A stretch of DNA of 64,000 bases from Bacteroidota bacterium (GTDB lineage Bacteria > Bacteroidota > Ignavibacteria > Ignavibacteriales > Ignavibacteriaceae), in NCBI GenBank assembly GCA_021824145.1, contig JAKALM010000001.1:434001-498000 (forward strand), in the 5' to 3' direction. A program made the position numbers and the translations under genes. How positions within the stretch are numbered: the stretch's first letter is position 1; each line of letters opens with the position of its first letter. The notes under the pieces are model-generated. The model searched no databases. It had not been told where the DNA came from and was given only the letters and a program-made list of their open reading frames with translations. Positions 44,942 to 54,800 of this stretch are shown in pieces.

Positions 44942-45073
44942 GTATAATATGAGTATGAAAACAGTATAAAGTGAGTATGAAATTAGTATGGAATGAGTAT
45001 GAATTTAATATAAAATGAGTACAAAATAAAAGCTAGATATGTACAAGATAATAGCAAAATAGGTACAAGATAT
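44942..45073. repeat. Twelve consecutive 11-bp units, helically phased
   Basis: Units read GTATAATATGA, GTATGAAAACA, GTATAAAGTGA, GTATGAAATTA, GTATGGAATGA, GTATGAATTTA, ATATAAAATGA, GTACAAAATAA, AAGCTAGATAT, GTACAAGATAA, TAGCAAAATAG, GTACAAGATAT. The period is exactly 11 bp across 132 bp without an indel. Nine of the twelve begin GTA. Eleven base pairs is close to one helical turn, so the GTAY/A-tract pairs lie on one face of the DNA. It is not a CRISPR (no spacers). It ends 35 bp upstream of the palindrome. Confidence 0.75.
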
Positions 45074-45108
45074 CATAAATATAACGATTGGAGGGAGCGT
45101 TCTTAAAG

Positions 45109-45124
45109 TGGCTAAAGTTAGCCA
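45109..45124. promoter_or_regulatory. Palindrome TGGCTAAAGTTAGCCA, copy 1 (upstream of glf)
   Basis: This is an interrupted inverted repeat with 7-bp arms TGGCTAA / TTAGCCA and an AG spacer. It lies 65-93 bp upstream of the glf start. The same 16 bp occur at 48641-48656 upstream of the DegT aminotransferase gene, and the 20 bases following the two copies share 13 positions including a CTTTT. It looks like a dimeric-regulator operator. Confidence 0.6.
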
Positions 45125-45216
45125 AATTACCAAAAATTACTTTTCGTTAAATAAGTAAAACGATATTAAACGTAATTAATTGCTATGGTATGAAATTAGT
45201 AATTTTAAAATGCTAT

Positions 45217-46350
45217 ATGCCTTTAAAAATAGATTATCTTGTCGTCGGCTCCGGACTTACTGGAGGAACTATAGCTCGTCTGCTTCATGAAAGTGGACGT
45301 GAAGTAGTAATTCTGGAAAAACGCAATCATATTGGCGGCAACGTATATGATCACTTTCATCCCTCCGGAATTAGAATTCATACCTATGGCCCGCATTATT
45401 TTAGAACAAATTCTGAAAAGCTTTGGAATTTTGTAAACCGGTTCTCCTCATTCTATAAATATGAACCTTCTCTAAAATCATTTGTTGATGGTAACTTCGA
45501 AAACTGGCCTGTTACCGGCAGCTACATAAAAAAAACTGTCGGTATAAACTGGAAACCTTCATTTTACGGTCTTCCGGCAAATTTTGAAGAAGCTTCCTTA
45601 AAGATAATGCCTGAAGAAATTTATCTTAAATTTGTAAAAGGTTATACTGAAAAGCAGTGGGGAGTAAATGCAAAAGAGCTTTCCGCCGAGCTTGTTAAAA
45701 GATTTGATGTAAGAGAAGACGACGAACCGCGCCTGATGAGACATAAATATCAAGGCATCCCTTCTAACGGATACGCTGAGTTTACAAGAAATCTAGTTGA
45801 AGGTATTCCGGTCTTATTAAACGTGAATTATCTTACGAACAAAGATATGTTCGATGTAAAGAAAAAATTAATTTATACCGGCCCGGTTGACGAGTTTTAT
45901 AATTTCCAATACGGAAAACTGGAATACCGCGGACAAAAAAGAGAACATACATATTTTGAGGATATAAATTATTACCAGCCCTGCGGACAGGTAAATTACC
46001 CTATGCCTGAACACGGAAAGCATATTAGAGCTTTGGAATGGAAGCATATGATTCTGAAAGAATTTTCAGACAAAATAAAGGGAACAGTTATTACAAAAGA
46101 AATTCCGTTTACGCCCCAAAATACTGATGAATATGAATATCCTTTCCCTAGTGAGCGGAACAAATTATTATATAAAAAATATGAGGCCAAAGCACGTGAA
46201 GACACAAAACTGCTTATATGCGGCAGGCTCGGCGAGTATAAGTATTACGATATGGATCAAGCTATTGCCAGAGCAATGGAACTGTCAAATGAAATAATTG
46301 AAAACGAATATGCTGCAGAAGAAAATTACAGTACTAGTTTATATTCATAA
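45217..46350 (+). CDS. glf: UDP-galactopyranose mutase
   Basis: The enzyme converts UDP-galactopyranose to UDP-galactofuranose with FAD, supplying Galf for surface glycans. It has the FAD-binding N terminus DYLVVGSGLTGGTIARLL, HIGGNVYDH, THTYGPHYFR-type residues, the conserved GYTEKQWG, and the central YTGPVDEF. The C-terminal block CGRLGEYKYYDMDQAIARAM is diagnostic. ATG 45217 gives 377 aa and the usual start (MPLKIDYLVVG); an upstream ATG at 45190 would add 9 residues. No strong Shine-Dalgarno site is present for either. It overlaps the next gene by about 50 bp. Confidence 0.95.
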   Translation: MPLKIDYLVVGSGLTGGTIARLLHESGREVVILEKRNHIGGNVYDHFHPSGIRIHTYGPHYFRTNSEKLWNFVNRFSSFYKYEPSLKSFVDGNFENWPVTGSYIKKTVGINWKPSFYGLPANFEEASLKIMPEEIYLKFVKGYTEKQWGVNAKELSAELVKRFDVREDDEPRLMRHKYQGIPSNGYAEFTRNLVEGIPVLLNVNYLTNKDMFDVKKKLIYTGPVDEFYNFQYGKLEYRGQKREHTYFEDINYYQPCGQVNYPMPEHGKHIRALEWKHMILKEFSDKIKGTVITKEIPFTPQNTDEYEYPFPSERNKLLYKKYEAKAREDTKLLICGRLGEYKYYDMDQAIARAMELSNEIIENEYAAEENYSTSLYS

Positions 46351-48493
46351 TAACAGGAACACTATTGAAGCCTGTATAAGTTCAATAATTGATTCCTCAT
46401 CAAACATTTACAAAAATATAATTGCTGTAGATGACGGTTCCACCGACGGCGGCTATGAATTACTACAATCATTCGGCAACTTTAAAATTGTGCGCCACGG
46501 ATTTATTGGAATTGCAAAATCAATAAACGAACTGCTTGCACAAATAGGCGATGATGATATTGTAAGGATAAACGGTGATGTTATAATTAAAACAGAAGAC
46601 TGGCTGGAAGAATTTCAAAAAGCAGCTTATGCAAACAACGAAGTAGGAATTGTTGGCGCTAGATTATTATTGGCTGACGATAGAATTGAAACCGACGGAA
46701 GAAATTTTATTAATGGGATAGGTTATGAAGAAAGACATCTGAATCTTAATGCTTTTAAAGAAAACGAAAGCTGCAAAAAACAAATTATGGAAGTCGATTC
46801 AGTTAGCAGTGCATTTTGCTATTATAAAAACGAAGTAATTAAGAAGAATGGTTATTTTGATGAAAATTATTTTCCGCTGTATACTGAAGATGATGATTAT
46901 TGTGTAACTGCAAGAAAAAATAATTTCTCAGTTGTATGCAATTCCTTCATCCAGGCTTATCATTTTATTTCAGTTAGGACACCAACAGACTTACCTATCG
47001 ATAAAAAGTATAAAGATTTGGAAGAAATTATTTTTGGCGGCAAGAGTCTTATTCAGCAAGAGCATTTCAACTACTGGAAAGAAAAATGGGGCTGGAGCCC
47101 AAAATATCCCGATCTGAATTTTATCAGGGCAATATACGGTGATACAAAAATATGCTGGAACATCGGTGAAAAACTGAGAAGTAAGATAAATGAAGAATTT
47201 CCAACCGTAGATGTATGTATAGTTACCTGGAATAACCTGCCGATACTAAAAAATTTGATGAACTGCCTTTTAAGAACAGAATATCCAAGTGATAAAATAA
47301 AAATTTACATAACCGATAACGGCAGCAATGACGGCACGGTGGAATATCTAAACGATTTAAGTAAAAACTTTATATTCCAAGTCTTCCCTGAGTTTTTAAA
47401 AATCAACAGCGGTGTACCGTACGGATTAAACCTGGCAATCTTAAAAGGCAGCGGCGAACTTGTAGCAAGGCTTGATGATGATATAACTCTCCCATCAAAC
47501 TGGCTAAAAGAACTTGTTAAAATATTTTCCAAAAGACCTTATTGCGGAATGACGGGACCAAAAATATTAAATGACAATTCGGTTAATACAATTCAGAATT
47601 CAGACTTCCAAATGCTGCCTTCTTACGAGGCACATGAAAACGAATTAGACAATGGACAAGCAAATTATATAAGTAGAACATCGCATATAAAAGGCTGCTG
47701 CAATCTTTACCGGCGGGATGTATTTAAGAATTGCGGGTTGTTGGATATACGATACAGCCCAAGCCAATTTGACGATCCAGATCATCAAATTGCAGTTTTA
47801 GCCAGAGGTTACGAAATAATTTACTATGGATATTTGGGAATTACACACAAGCTAAATAGCGGCATTAATAACTCCTATGCTGCAAAAAGCAATATGGAAG
47901 GTAACCGGAATAAATTATACGGAAAGTGGGGAGCTAATATTTATTATATACTGGACAGGTCGATTGAAGACACTACAGAGGGAAGGTTTATAAATTTAGA
48001 TAAAGAAATTAAATACAAAAAAAATAATGTTAATGAATATGCTTTTCCGGGAAATGCAATAAATACTTTTGTCGGAATAATTGATATTAAATATTTAAAG
48101 AAAGAAGAATATCAACAGCTAATTACTTCAATGCTAATTGGTTCATTACAAATGTACAAATCAAAAAACTTAGCTAACTCGTTAAATGCTTTGCATACGT
48201 CCTTAAGTCTGGCACCTGCTAATATTCAATTACTTTTATTGCTTTCAATTGCATATATGCGTGTAGGAGACAAAAAGAAAGTTGAGCATTTTAAAAATAT
48301 TATTAAGCTTCTTAATAAAGGCAGCGTTAACAAATTACAACAGCAAATTGAATTAGACAGCGAGTTAAAAGGAATAAAACTAAATATTAAACATTTACTT
48401 AAACAGTACTCTTTAGAACAAATTATTGAAAATCAATTTATGAGTAGTCAGTTTAGCAATGCTGAATTAATCTTTAACTTGATGTCATTTTAG
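46298..48493 (+). CDS. Double GT2 glycosyltransferase
   Basis: This 731-residue protein has two GT-A family 2 domains in tandem. Domain 1 (about residues 8-250) has VDDGSTDGGYELL and IVRINGDVII, then YTEDDDYCVTARKN. Domain 2 (about 300-560) starts VDVCIVTWNNLPILKNLMN, has DNGSNDGTVEYL and ARLDDDITLPSNWL, and ends in SPSQFDDPDHQIAVLARGYEI. The C terminus (from about 600) is helical and TPR-like (SLNALHTSLSLAPANIQLLLLLSIAYM). The gene overlaps glf. An alternative start is ATG 46310 (MLQKKITVLVY). Two transfer steps in one polypeptide are likely; the sugars are unknown. Confidence 0.85.
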   Translation: MKTNMLQKKITVLVYIHNNRNTIEACISSIIDSSSNIYKNIIAVDDGSTDGGYELLQSFGNFKIVRHGFIGIAKSINELLAQIGDDDIVRINGDVIIKTEDWLEEFQKAAYANNEVGIVGARLLLADDRIETDGRNFINGIGYEERHLNLNAFKENESCKKQIMEVDSVSSAFCYYKNEVIKKNGYFDENYFPLYTEDDDYCVTARKNNFSVVCNSFIQAYHFISVRTPTDLPIDKKYKDLEEIIFGGKSLIQQEHFNYWKEKWGWSPKYPDLNFIRAIYGDTKICWNIGEKLRSKINEEFPTVDVCIVTWNNLPILKNLMNCLLRTEYPSDKIKIYITDNGSNDGTVEYLNDLSKNFIFQVFPEFLKINSGVPYGLNLAILKGSGELVARLDDDITLPSNWLKELVKIFSKRPYCGMTGPKILNDNSVNTIQNSDFQMLPSYEAHENELDNGQANYISRTSHIKGCCNLYRRDVFKNCGLLDIRYSPSQFDDPDHQIAVLARGYEIIYYGYLGITHKLNSGINNSYAAKSNMEGNRNKLYGKWGANIYYILDRSIEDTTEGRFINLDKEIKYKKNNVNEYAFPGNAINTFVGIIDIKYLKKEEYQQLITSMLIGSLQMYKSKNLANSLNALHTSLSLAPANIQLLLLLSIAYMRVGDKKKVEHFKNIIKLLNKGSVNKLQQQIELDSELKGIKLNIKHLLKQYSLEQIIENQFMSSQFSNAELIFNLMSF

Positions 48494-48762
48494 ATTATAG
48501 AAAAAATAAAAAGGGAAATAAATACCCGCCTAATCGATGAAACATTATTTGTCACCGAACAATCCTCCAGTCAGGGCAAGATAATCGAAAGGTAAGTATA
48601 AGAAATAAAAATCAGAAAATGCTTGTTTAGAGTTTAATAATGGCTAAAGTTAGCCAAATAGTGAATATTAACTTTTTTAAGAGTAAAAAATCAACAAATC
48701 ATTACAAATTCCGATTGGAATGATATTAGAATATTTGTCCTATAAATATTTACGAGAATTTT
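48494..48762. other. Intergenic region upstream of the DegT aminotransferase gene
   Basis: These 269 bp contain the second copy of the palindrome module at 48641-48656 and its CTTTT-containing flank to about 48676. I see no gene and no terminator for the preceding unit. The sequence is mixed AT-rich, with a slightly GC-richer block near 48560-48590. Confidence 0.5.
48641..48656. promoter_or_regulatory. Palindrome TGGCTAAAGTTAGCCA, copy 2 (upstream of the DegT gene)
   Basis: Identical over 16 bp to the copy at 45109-45124. It lies 106 bp upstream of ATG 48763. The two copies suggest that both units of the glycan region are controlled by the same regulator, or that the module was duplicated along with the unit. 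Confidence 0.6.
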
Positions 48763-49959
48763 ATGTTAGCATCAACAAAAATACTTAAGGTATTAGGTGA
48801 GGAAGATTTAAAGTTTCCAGCGCTGACAAATGTAAACCGAAGTGATGATGAGAAAGTATTTGTTACTCGTCCTTCGTTACCACCGCTTGAAGAATTTATT
48901 CCATATCTTGAAGATATATGGAAAAGCAAGGTGTTAACTAATAATGGTTTCTACCATCAACAACTGGAAATCGAACTAGCGGAATATCTTGGGGTGCCAT
49001 ACATTTCACTTTTTTCAAACGGGACACTTGCACTGCTGAATGCGCTGCAAACATTAAGAATAACCGGCGAAGTAATTACAACACCATTTAGTTTCGTAGC
49101 TACTACACATGCCTTACATTGGAACGGAATAAAACCGGTATTTGTTGATATCGATCCGGTTTACTGCAACCTTGATCCAGCTAAAATAGAAGCTGCAATT
49201 TCTCCGCAAACAACGGCAATCCTTCCGGTGCATGTTTACGGAAATCCTTGTGATGTATATGAAATTGAAAAAATTGCTGATAACTACGGTTTAAAAGTTA
49301 TATACGATGCAAGCCATGCTTTTAATGTAAAGATTAACGGGGAAAGCGTTTTGAATTTTGGAGACTTATCTGTTCTAAGCTTTCATGCTACAAAAGTGTT
49401 TACAACATTTGAAGGAGGGGCTATAATTTGCCATGATGAAAAGACAAAAAAGAGAATCGATTTCTTAAAGAATTTTGGATTTGCCGATGAAGTAACTGTA
49501 GTAGGGCCTGGAATAAATGCAAAGATGAATGAATTTCAGGCAGCGCTGGGCTTACTTCAGTTGAAGTACATTGACGAATATATTTCAAAAAGAAAGGAGA
49601 TTGCTCAAACATATAGAAAAGAATTATCGAGTATAGGGGGAATAAGAATGTTGAGAGAAATAGAAAGTGTAAAACACAATTATGCTTATTTTCCGATTTT
49701 CATCGACGAAGAAAAATATGGTACAAGCAGGGATGATTTATATAACAAATTTAAAGAAAATAATATTTATGCCCGGAGGTATTTTTATCCGCTGATAAGC
49801 CAGTTTCCAACATATAGAGGATTAGAATCAGCGAGTCCTGAAAATTTACCTATAGCTGAAAAAATAACAAAAGAAGTTTTGTGCCTGCCAATTTACCCAA
49901 GCCTTGACTTCGAAGATGTATCAGGTATAGTTAATCTAACAAAAAATTTTGCACTATGA
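48763..49959 (+). CDS. DegT/DnrJ/EryC1-family aminotransferase (aminosugar synthesis)
   Basis: This 398-residue PLP enzyme probably transfers an amino group to a 3- or 4-keto dideoxy-sugar nucleotide. It has FSNGTLALLNALQTL, ITTPFSFVATTHAL, PVFVDIDPVYCNLDP, ILPVHVYGNPCDVYEIEKIA and IYDASHAFNVKI. The PLP lysine is K211 (SFHATKVFTTFEGGAI). Later come NAKMNEFQAALGLLQL and ARRYFYPLISQFPTYR. The N-terminal 34 residues (up to VTRPSLPPLEEFIPY) are longer than usual for VioA/perosamine-type enzymes. The gene overlaps the ATP-grasp gene by 4 bp. The exact sugar is not deducible. Confidence 0.9.
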   Translation: MLASTKILKVLGEEDLKFPALTNVNRSDDEKVFVTRPSLPPLEEFIPYLEDIWKSKVLTNNGFYHQQLEIELAEYLGVPYISLFSNGTLALLNALQTLRITGEVITTPFSFVATTHALHWNGIKPVFVDIDPVYCNLDPAKIEAAISPQTTAILPVHVYGNPCDVYEIEKIADNYGLKVIYDASHAFNVKINGESVLNFGDLSVLSFHATKVFTTFEGGAIICHDEKTKKRIDFLKNFGFADEVTVVGPGINAKMNEFQAALGLLQLKYIDEYISKRKEIAQTYRKELSSIGGIRMLREIESVKHNYAYFPIFIDEEKYGTSRDDLYNKFKENNIYARRYFYPLISQFPTYRGLESASPENLPIAEKITKEVLCLPIYPSLDFEDVSGIVNLTKNFAL

Positions 49960-51239
49960 AAAAAAAGTACAGGATACTTGTTTTTCCGTGTGGGAGCGAA
50001 ATTGGTCTTGAAGTTAATCGCTCTTTAAGATATTCCGCACATATTGAACTTATAGGCGGTAATAGTATAGATGACCATGGTAAGTTTGTATATGAAAATT
50101 ATATCCCTAATATCCCGTTTATTAATTCAAGTAATATCATACAATATTTAAAAAATTTAGTAAATGAAAATCAGATTGATGCAATTTACCCAACTATGGA
50201 TAAGGTAATTTGGAAGTTAAAAAGCAATGAAGACGAATTAGGGTGTAAGGTAATTTCTTCACCTCCAGAAACAACGGAAATATGTTTGTCGAAAAATGAA
50301 ACTTATAAATTTTTTCAAAATAAAATTAAAGTTCCTAAAGTATACAACTCTTTAGAAGATATAGACAATTATCCTGTTTTTATTAAACCAGATGTAGGAT
50401 ATGGGGCAAGGAATATTTTTATAGCAGAAGACGTCAAAGAATTAGATTACTTTTTTAACAAAAAAGAAAAAAAAGATTATATAATTACCGAATATTTAAC
50501 GGGAGATGAATTTACAGTTGATTGCTTTACGGATAAATACGGGAAACTTCGTTTCGCACACGCTCGCAAAAGAAATAGAATTAAAGATGGAATAAGTGTT
50601 AATACCAGTCCGGTAGAAGTGGAAATTAAATTATTTAGTGAAATTGCTGAAGTAATAAATGCTTCTTTGAAATTGAGGGGTGCTTGGTTTTTTCAATTAA
50701 AGAAAAATATCAATGATGAATTAGTACTTTTAGAAGTGGCAGCGAGGTTAGGAGGGTCTTCGGCTTTATTTAGAGGCGTAGGTGTTAATTTTGCTTTATT
50801 AAGTGTTTTTGATGCTTTTGATATTGATGTGGAACTTATTGAAAATAATTATAGAATCGAGCTTGACCGTTCTTTTGATGTTAAATATAAAATGGATATT
50901 ACATATTCAACAGTTTATGTAGACTTTGATGACTGTCTTATAATTGATGGAAAAGTAAACTATGATCTGATAGCTTTTCTTTATAAATCATTAAATGAGG
51001 GGAAAAATATGATTTTATTAACGAAGCATGAAAACAATATTGAAGGAACACTAAACAAATACAGGCTTGGATCTATATTCGATGAAATTATAATTATCTC
51101 CAAAAATGAAGAAAAAAGTAATTACATCTCCATTCGAGATTCAATATTTATTGATGATTCTTTTATTGAAAGGAAGAATGTTTCAAAAAACAAAAATATT
51201 CCTGTATTTGCTCCTGACATGATAGAGAGTTTATTATAA
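49956..51239 (+). CDS. ATP-grasp domain fused to a HAD-like domain
   Basis: This 427-residue protein has an N-terminal half (about 1-310) like carbamoyl-phosphate-synthase-type ATP-grasp ligases: VFPCGSEIGLEVNRSL, FIKPDVGYGARNIF, ITEYLTGDEFTVDCF and LEVAARLGGSSALFRGVG. A HAD-type domain follows at the C terminus (about 315-427): VYVDFDDCLII (motif I, D-x-D-x-C), MILLTKHEN (motif II) and SIFIDDSFIERKNV (motif IV). The ATP-grasp part would ligate a carboxylate to an amine; the HAD part could be phosphatase-like. In this locus it may attach an amino acid or acyl group to the aminosugar of the preceding enzyme (inference). I know of no characterised example. Confidence 0.8.
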   Translation: MKKKYRILVFPCGSEIGLEVNRSLRYSAHIELIGGNSIDDHGKFVYENYIPNIPFINSSNIIQYLKNLVNENQIDAIYPTMDKVIWKLKSNEDELGCKVISSPPETTEICLSKNETYKFFQNKIKVPKVYNSLEDIDNYPVFIKPDVGYGARNIFIAEDVKELDYFFNKKEKKDYIITEYLTGDEFTVDCFTDKYGKLRFAHARKRNRIKDGISVNTSPVEVEIKLFSEIAEVINASLKLRGAWFFQLKKNINDELVLLEVAARLGGSSALFRGVGVNFALLSVFDAFDIDVELIENNYRIELDRSFDVKYKMDITYSTVYVDFDDCLIIDGKVNYDLIAFLYKSLNEGKNMILLTKHENNIEGTLNKYRLGSIFDEIIIISKNEEKSNYISIRDSIFIDDSFIERKNVSKNKNIPVFAPDMIESLL

Positions 51240-51254
51240 ATAGTTGAGAAAATT

Positions 51255-51797
51255 ATGGATGGAAAAATAATAGTAAACCAATTAGATATAGATAACTTGA
51301 AATTGATTAGGGAAAATGTAAGGGCTTTAATCAGAGATTGTTCCCTCATGTTTGATAAACCATGCATTAAAATACTGGATATAGCACCACAGGATCATAA
51401 GGGAGCTTCTGAATTCTTTAGAAATGCAAGTATCAAAACACTGGATATTAATCCAGATTCAAGGGCAGATATAATTGCAGATATCTGTGAAGATAATTCC
51501 AATTTAATCGATAGTGGACAATTCGATTTAATAATTTGTACTGAAGTGCTTGAACATACATTAAATCCGTTTAGTGCTGTTAAAGAAATTTATCGTTTGC
51601 TAAGAAAAGATGGGATCGTAGTTGTAAGTACTCCATTTAATTTTAGAATCCACGGTCCTCTTCCAGATTGCTGGAGATTTACCGAATATGGCTTGCGTGA
51701 GTTATTTAAAGATTTTAAAGAGATAAATATATCACAATTAAAAACCCAGGAGAGAGAACTTATGCCAATTCATTATACTTTAACAGCAAAAAAATGA
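51255..51797 (+). CDS. Class I SAM-dependent methyltransferase
   Basis: This 180-residue protein shows the type 11 methyltransferase layout: IKILDIAPQDHKGASEFF (motif I region, poorly conserved glycines), DLIICTEVLEHTLNPFSAVKEIYRLL (post-II) and GIVVVSTPFNFRIHGPLPDCWRFTEYGLREL. It is short and the N-terminal motif I is weak. The C-terminal block FRIHG...WRFTEYGL resembles that of the first methyltransferase in the 1842-residue protein (YRFTPFALERML), so both may belong to one subfamily. The gene follows the ATP-grasp gene by 15 bp. Confidence 0.8.
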   Translation: MDGKIIVNQLDIDNLKLIRENVRALIRDCSLMFDKPCIKILDIAPQDHKGASEFFRNASIKTLDINPDSRADIIADICEDNSNLIDSGQFDLIICTEVLEHTLNPFSAVKEIYRLLRKDGIVVVSTPFNFRIHGPLPDCWRFTEYGLRELFKDFKEINISQLKTQERELMPIHYTLTAKK

Positions 51798-51856
51798 AAT
51801 ATCAAATTATTTCTATAAATGTGCGAATATATAAAATTAAAACCATGTGTAAGTAA

Positions 51857-54800
51857 ATGATAAATAATAAATTAGATGGTTTCATAAATTCAAATGCTCT
51901 TCAAACACATATAGCATTGTATCCAAAGATTGTTATATTCGATGATATTTTTCCCCATCTTCTATCTGCATTCAGAATAGCAGAATTTAATTATTATCTA
52001 AAAAATTTTAAAAATGCACAAATATTTACTGATCCAAAAGCTTTTGCATATATTAATGAGAAACGAAGTTTTAACCAAGTCAAAGCTGAATATGAATCCT
52101 ATTATCCTGAATATAAGGAGAGGATACATCTGTTTAACAAAAACATAGAGTATGCTTTTGATTTAGCATATATGATATTTCTTAATAATGCATTTCGTTT
52201 TATTGATGTAATTGAAAAGAACAATATCCCTTTTGTTTTCACTCTTTATCCCGGTGGAGGTTTTGAATTATATAATAAATATTCTGATGAAAAATTAAAA
52301 AGGATCTGTGCCTCACCGAATCTTAAAAAAATCATTGTAACCCAGTCTATTACAAAAAACTATCTTCTAGAACGCGGATTTATCAATAGTAATAAAATAG
52401 AATTTATATATGGCGGTGTTCTTCCATCTGATTTATTAAATACAGAATTGGTAAAAAAGAAATATTATAAATCAGACAAGAATACTTTTGATATATGCTT
52501 TGTTGCTAACAAGTATATGCCAAAAGGAATTAATAAAGGATATGATGTTTTTATTGAAGTTGCTAATAAATTAAATAAAATATTTGATGACATTAAATTC
52601 CATGTAGTTGGGAATTATGACGAGAATGATATAGACGTAAAAGAAATATCTGACCGTATTACTTTTTATGGTATTAGAAATACAAAATTTTTTCCTGACT
52701 TTTATTCAAAGATGGATATCATTCTATCACCTAATTTACCTTATATACTTTCAGAAGGTAATTTCGACGGATTCCCGACGGGTTGTTGCATTGAGGCTGG
52801 TTTAAGCCAAGTAGCAGTTTTTTGTACAGACGAATTAAAACTGAATAACACATTAAAAGAACGAGAAGAAATTGTTATCATAAAACATGATTCGGATTCT
52901 ATAACTGATATAATTAAATATTATTATAACCATCCTAATGAATTATATATTATTGGTCAAAAAGGACAAACAAAGTTCAAAAAAGTCTTTGATATAAAAA
53001 ATCAAATGTCACCCCGTATGGAAATTTTAACCAATGTTTGGAATGACCTTACTTCTGAAAAATATGTTGAAAGACCAATTGTTAGCGTGTGCATGATAAC
53101 CTATAATCATGAAAAATACATTAGTGAAGCAATTGAAAATATATTGGCACAAAAAACAAATTTCCCGATTGAATTAATAATCGGAGATGATTGTTCTAAA
53201 GATAATACTTCTGATTTGTGTTTTCGATATGAGTTTGCTCATCCCGGAAAAATAAAACTTCTTAAAGCTGAAAAAAATTATGGAATGATTCTTAATTTCC
53301 TCCGTACTTTAAGAGCATGTCGTGGAAAATATATTGCTCTTTGTGAAGGAGATGATTATTGGATTGATCCTGATAAATTGCAGAAACAGGTAGACTTTTT
53401 AGAAATGAATCAGGATAGTGTAGCTTGTTATCACAGCGCAAGATTAATTAATGAGGATCAAGAAGATATAGGTATACTGCCTGGATATGGAGACGCAATT
53501 GATTTAACAATCGATTCTCTCCTTGAAAAAAATAGAACTGCTACAGCTTCTGTTGTTTTTAGAAATGTATTGAGAGAAAGAGATTTTGAAGATATTGGGG
53601 TACTATTCCCTGGCGATTGGGCCTTATATTTTATCCTTACTAAATATGGAAAATTCAATTATTTAGATTTCATAGGTTCAGTATATAGAATACATAAAAA
53701 CGGAGCGTGGACTTCTTTAAGCTCCGATGAAAACAATAACATTAAAATAAAATTTTATGAAGGACTAAAAAAAATATTACCTGTAAATGTAAATGGGTAT
53801 ATAGAGGATAAAATAAAAACATTTAAGAACTGTTTAATTAAAGATAACAAATACACAGACACTGCATATAAAGAAAATCTAAAGATATCTAAAGAAAAAA
53901 ATGAATTTTTGGCACCGGAGCTTAGCATCGATAACATGGATAAATATCTTGTCCGTACCAGTATATTAAATTCAATAAAAGATCACCTTCCTAAATTTTT
54001 CGGAACGTTACTGGACATTGGCTGCGGCCAAATGCCATATAAAAAACTATTGACTTCATTCCCGAGTAAAGTTGAAAAGTATATCGGGATGGATATTGAA
54101 AATCCGCTTTACCAGAAAAATGTTAAACCGGATTTGTTTTGGGACGGGAATAAAATACCCATGGATGATAACAGTGTTGATTGTGTAGTTGCTACAGAAT
54201 TTTTTGAACATGTTCCGTATCCGGAAAAAATTATGCAAGAGGTAAGAAGAGTACTAAAACCGGAAGGAGTTTTATTTTTTACTGTTCCATTCATTTGGTC
54301 GTTGCATTCGATTCCGCATGATGAATACAGGTTCACTCCTTTTGCACTTGAACGAATGTTAAGGAAATCTGGATTTAAAAATATAAACCTCAAACCGTTA
54401 GGTGGATGGGATGCAAGCTTGGCTCAAACCATCGGCTTGTGGGTGCGCAGAAAACCGATGAGCAACGAAGAAAGAAAAAAGTTTTCAGAAAGTCTTTTAC
54501 CGTTTTATAAGAACCTAATTGAGTCTGATCAAATCCCTGAACAGTTCACAGAAGGACAATTGATAACGGGATTATCCGGCACTGCGGTAAAATCAAATAT
54601 TAGCAATTCTGAGAAATTGAAATTTAAAAATTTGGCTGACGACAAAATTTCTCTTGCAATATTTACCCCTAATCTTGGAACGTTATCGGAAACCTTTATT
54701 AAAAAGCATATCGATTTATTGCTGCCGGGAAAAACTGTGGTTGTTACGGGAAACATATTCGACAAGAATTGGGTAGACGTTCCGGTACTTCAAATTCCTT

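Larger units (their letters stand above)
44820..45216. other. Intergenic region with 11-bp repeats and palindrome upstream of glf
   Basis: This stretch carries the phased repeat array (44942-45073), the TGGCTAAAGTTAGCCA palindrome (45109-45124) and no reading frame. It presumably holds the promoter of the glf unit. Confidence 0.6.

Noticed and set aside
44942-45073. Repeat array as a CRISPR
   Set aside because: The period is 11 bp with diverged units and no regular spacers, and no cas genes are present.
45109-45124. The TGGCTAAAGTTAGCCA element as a sigma-54 promoter
   Set aside because: The GG-to-GC spacing is one base short and the TTGC block is not present; the dyad symmetry fits an operator better.
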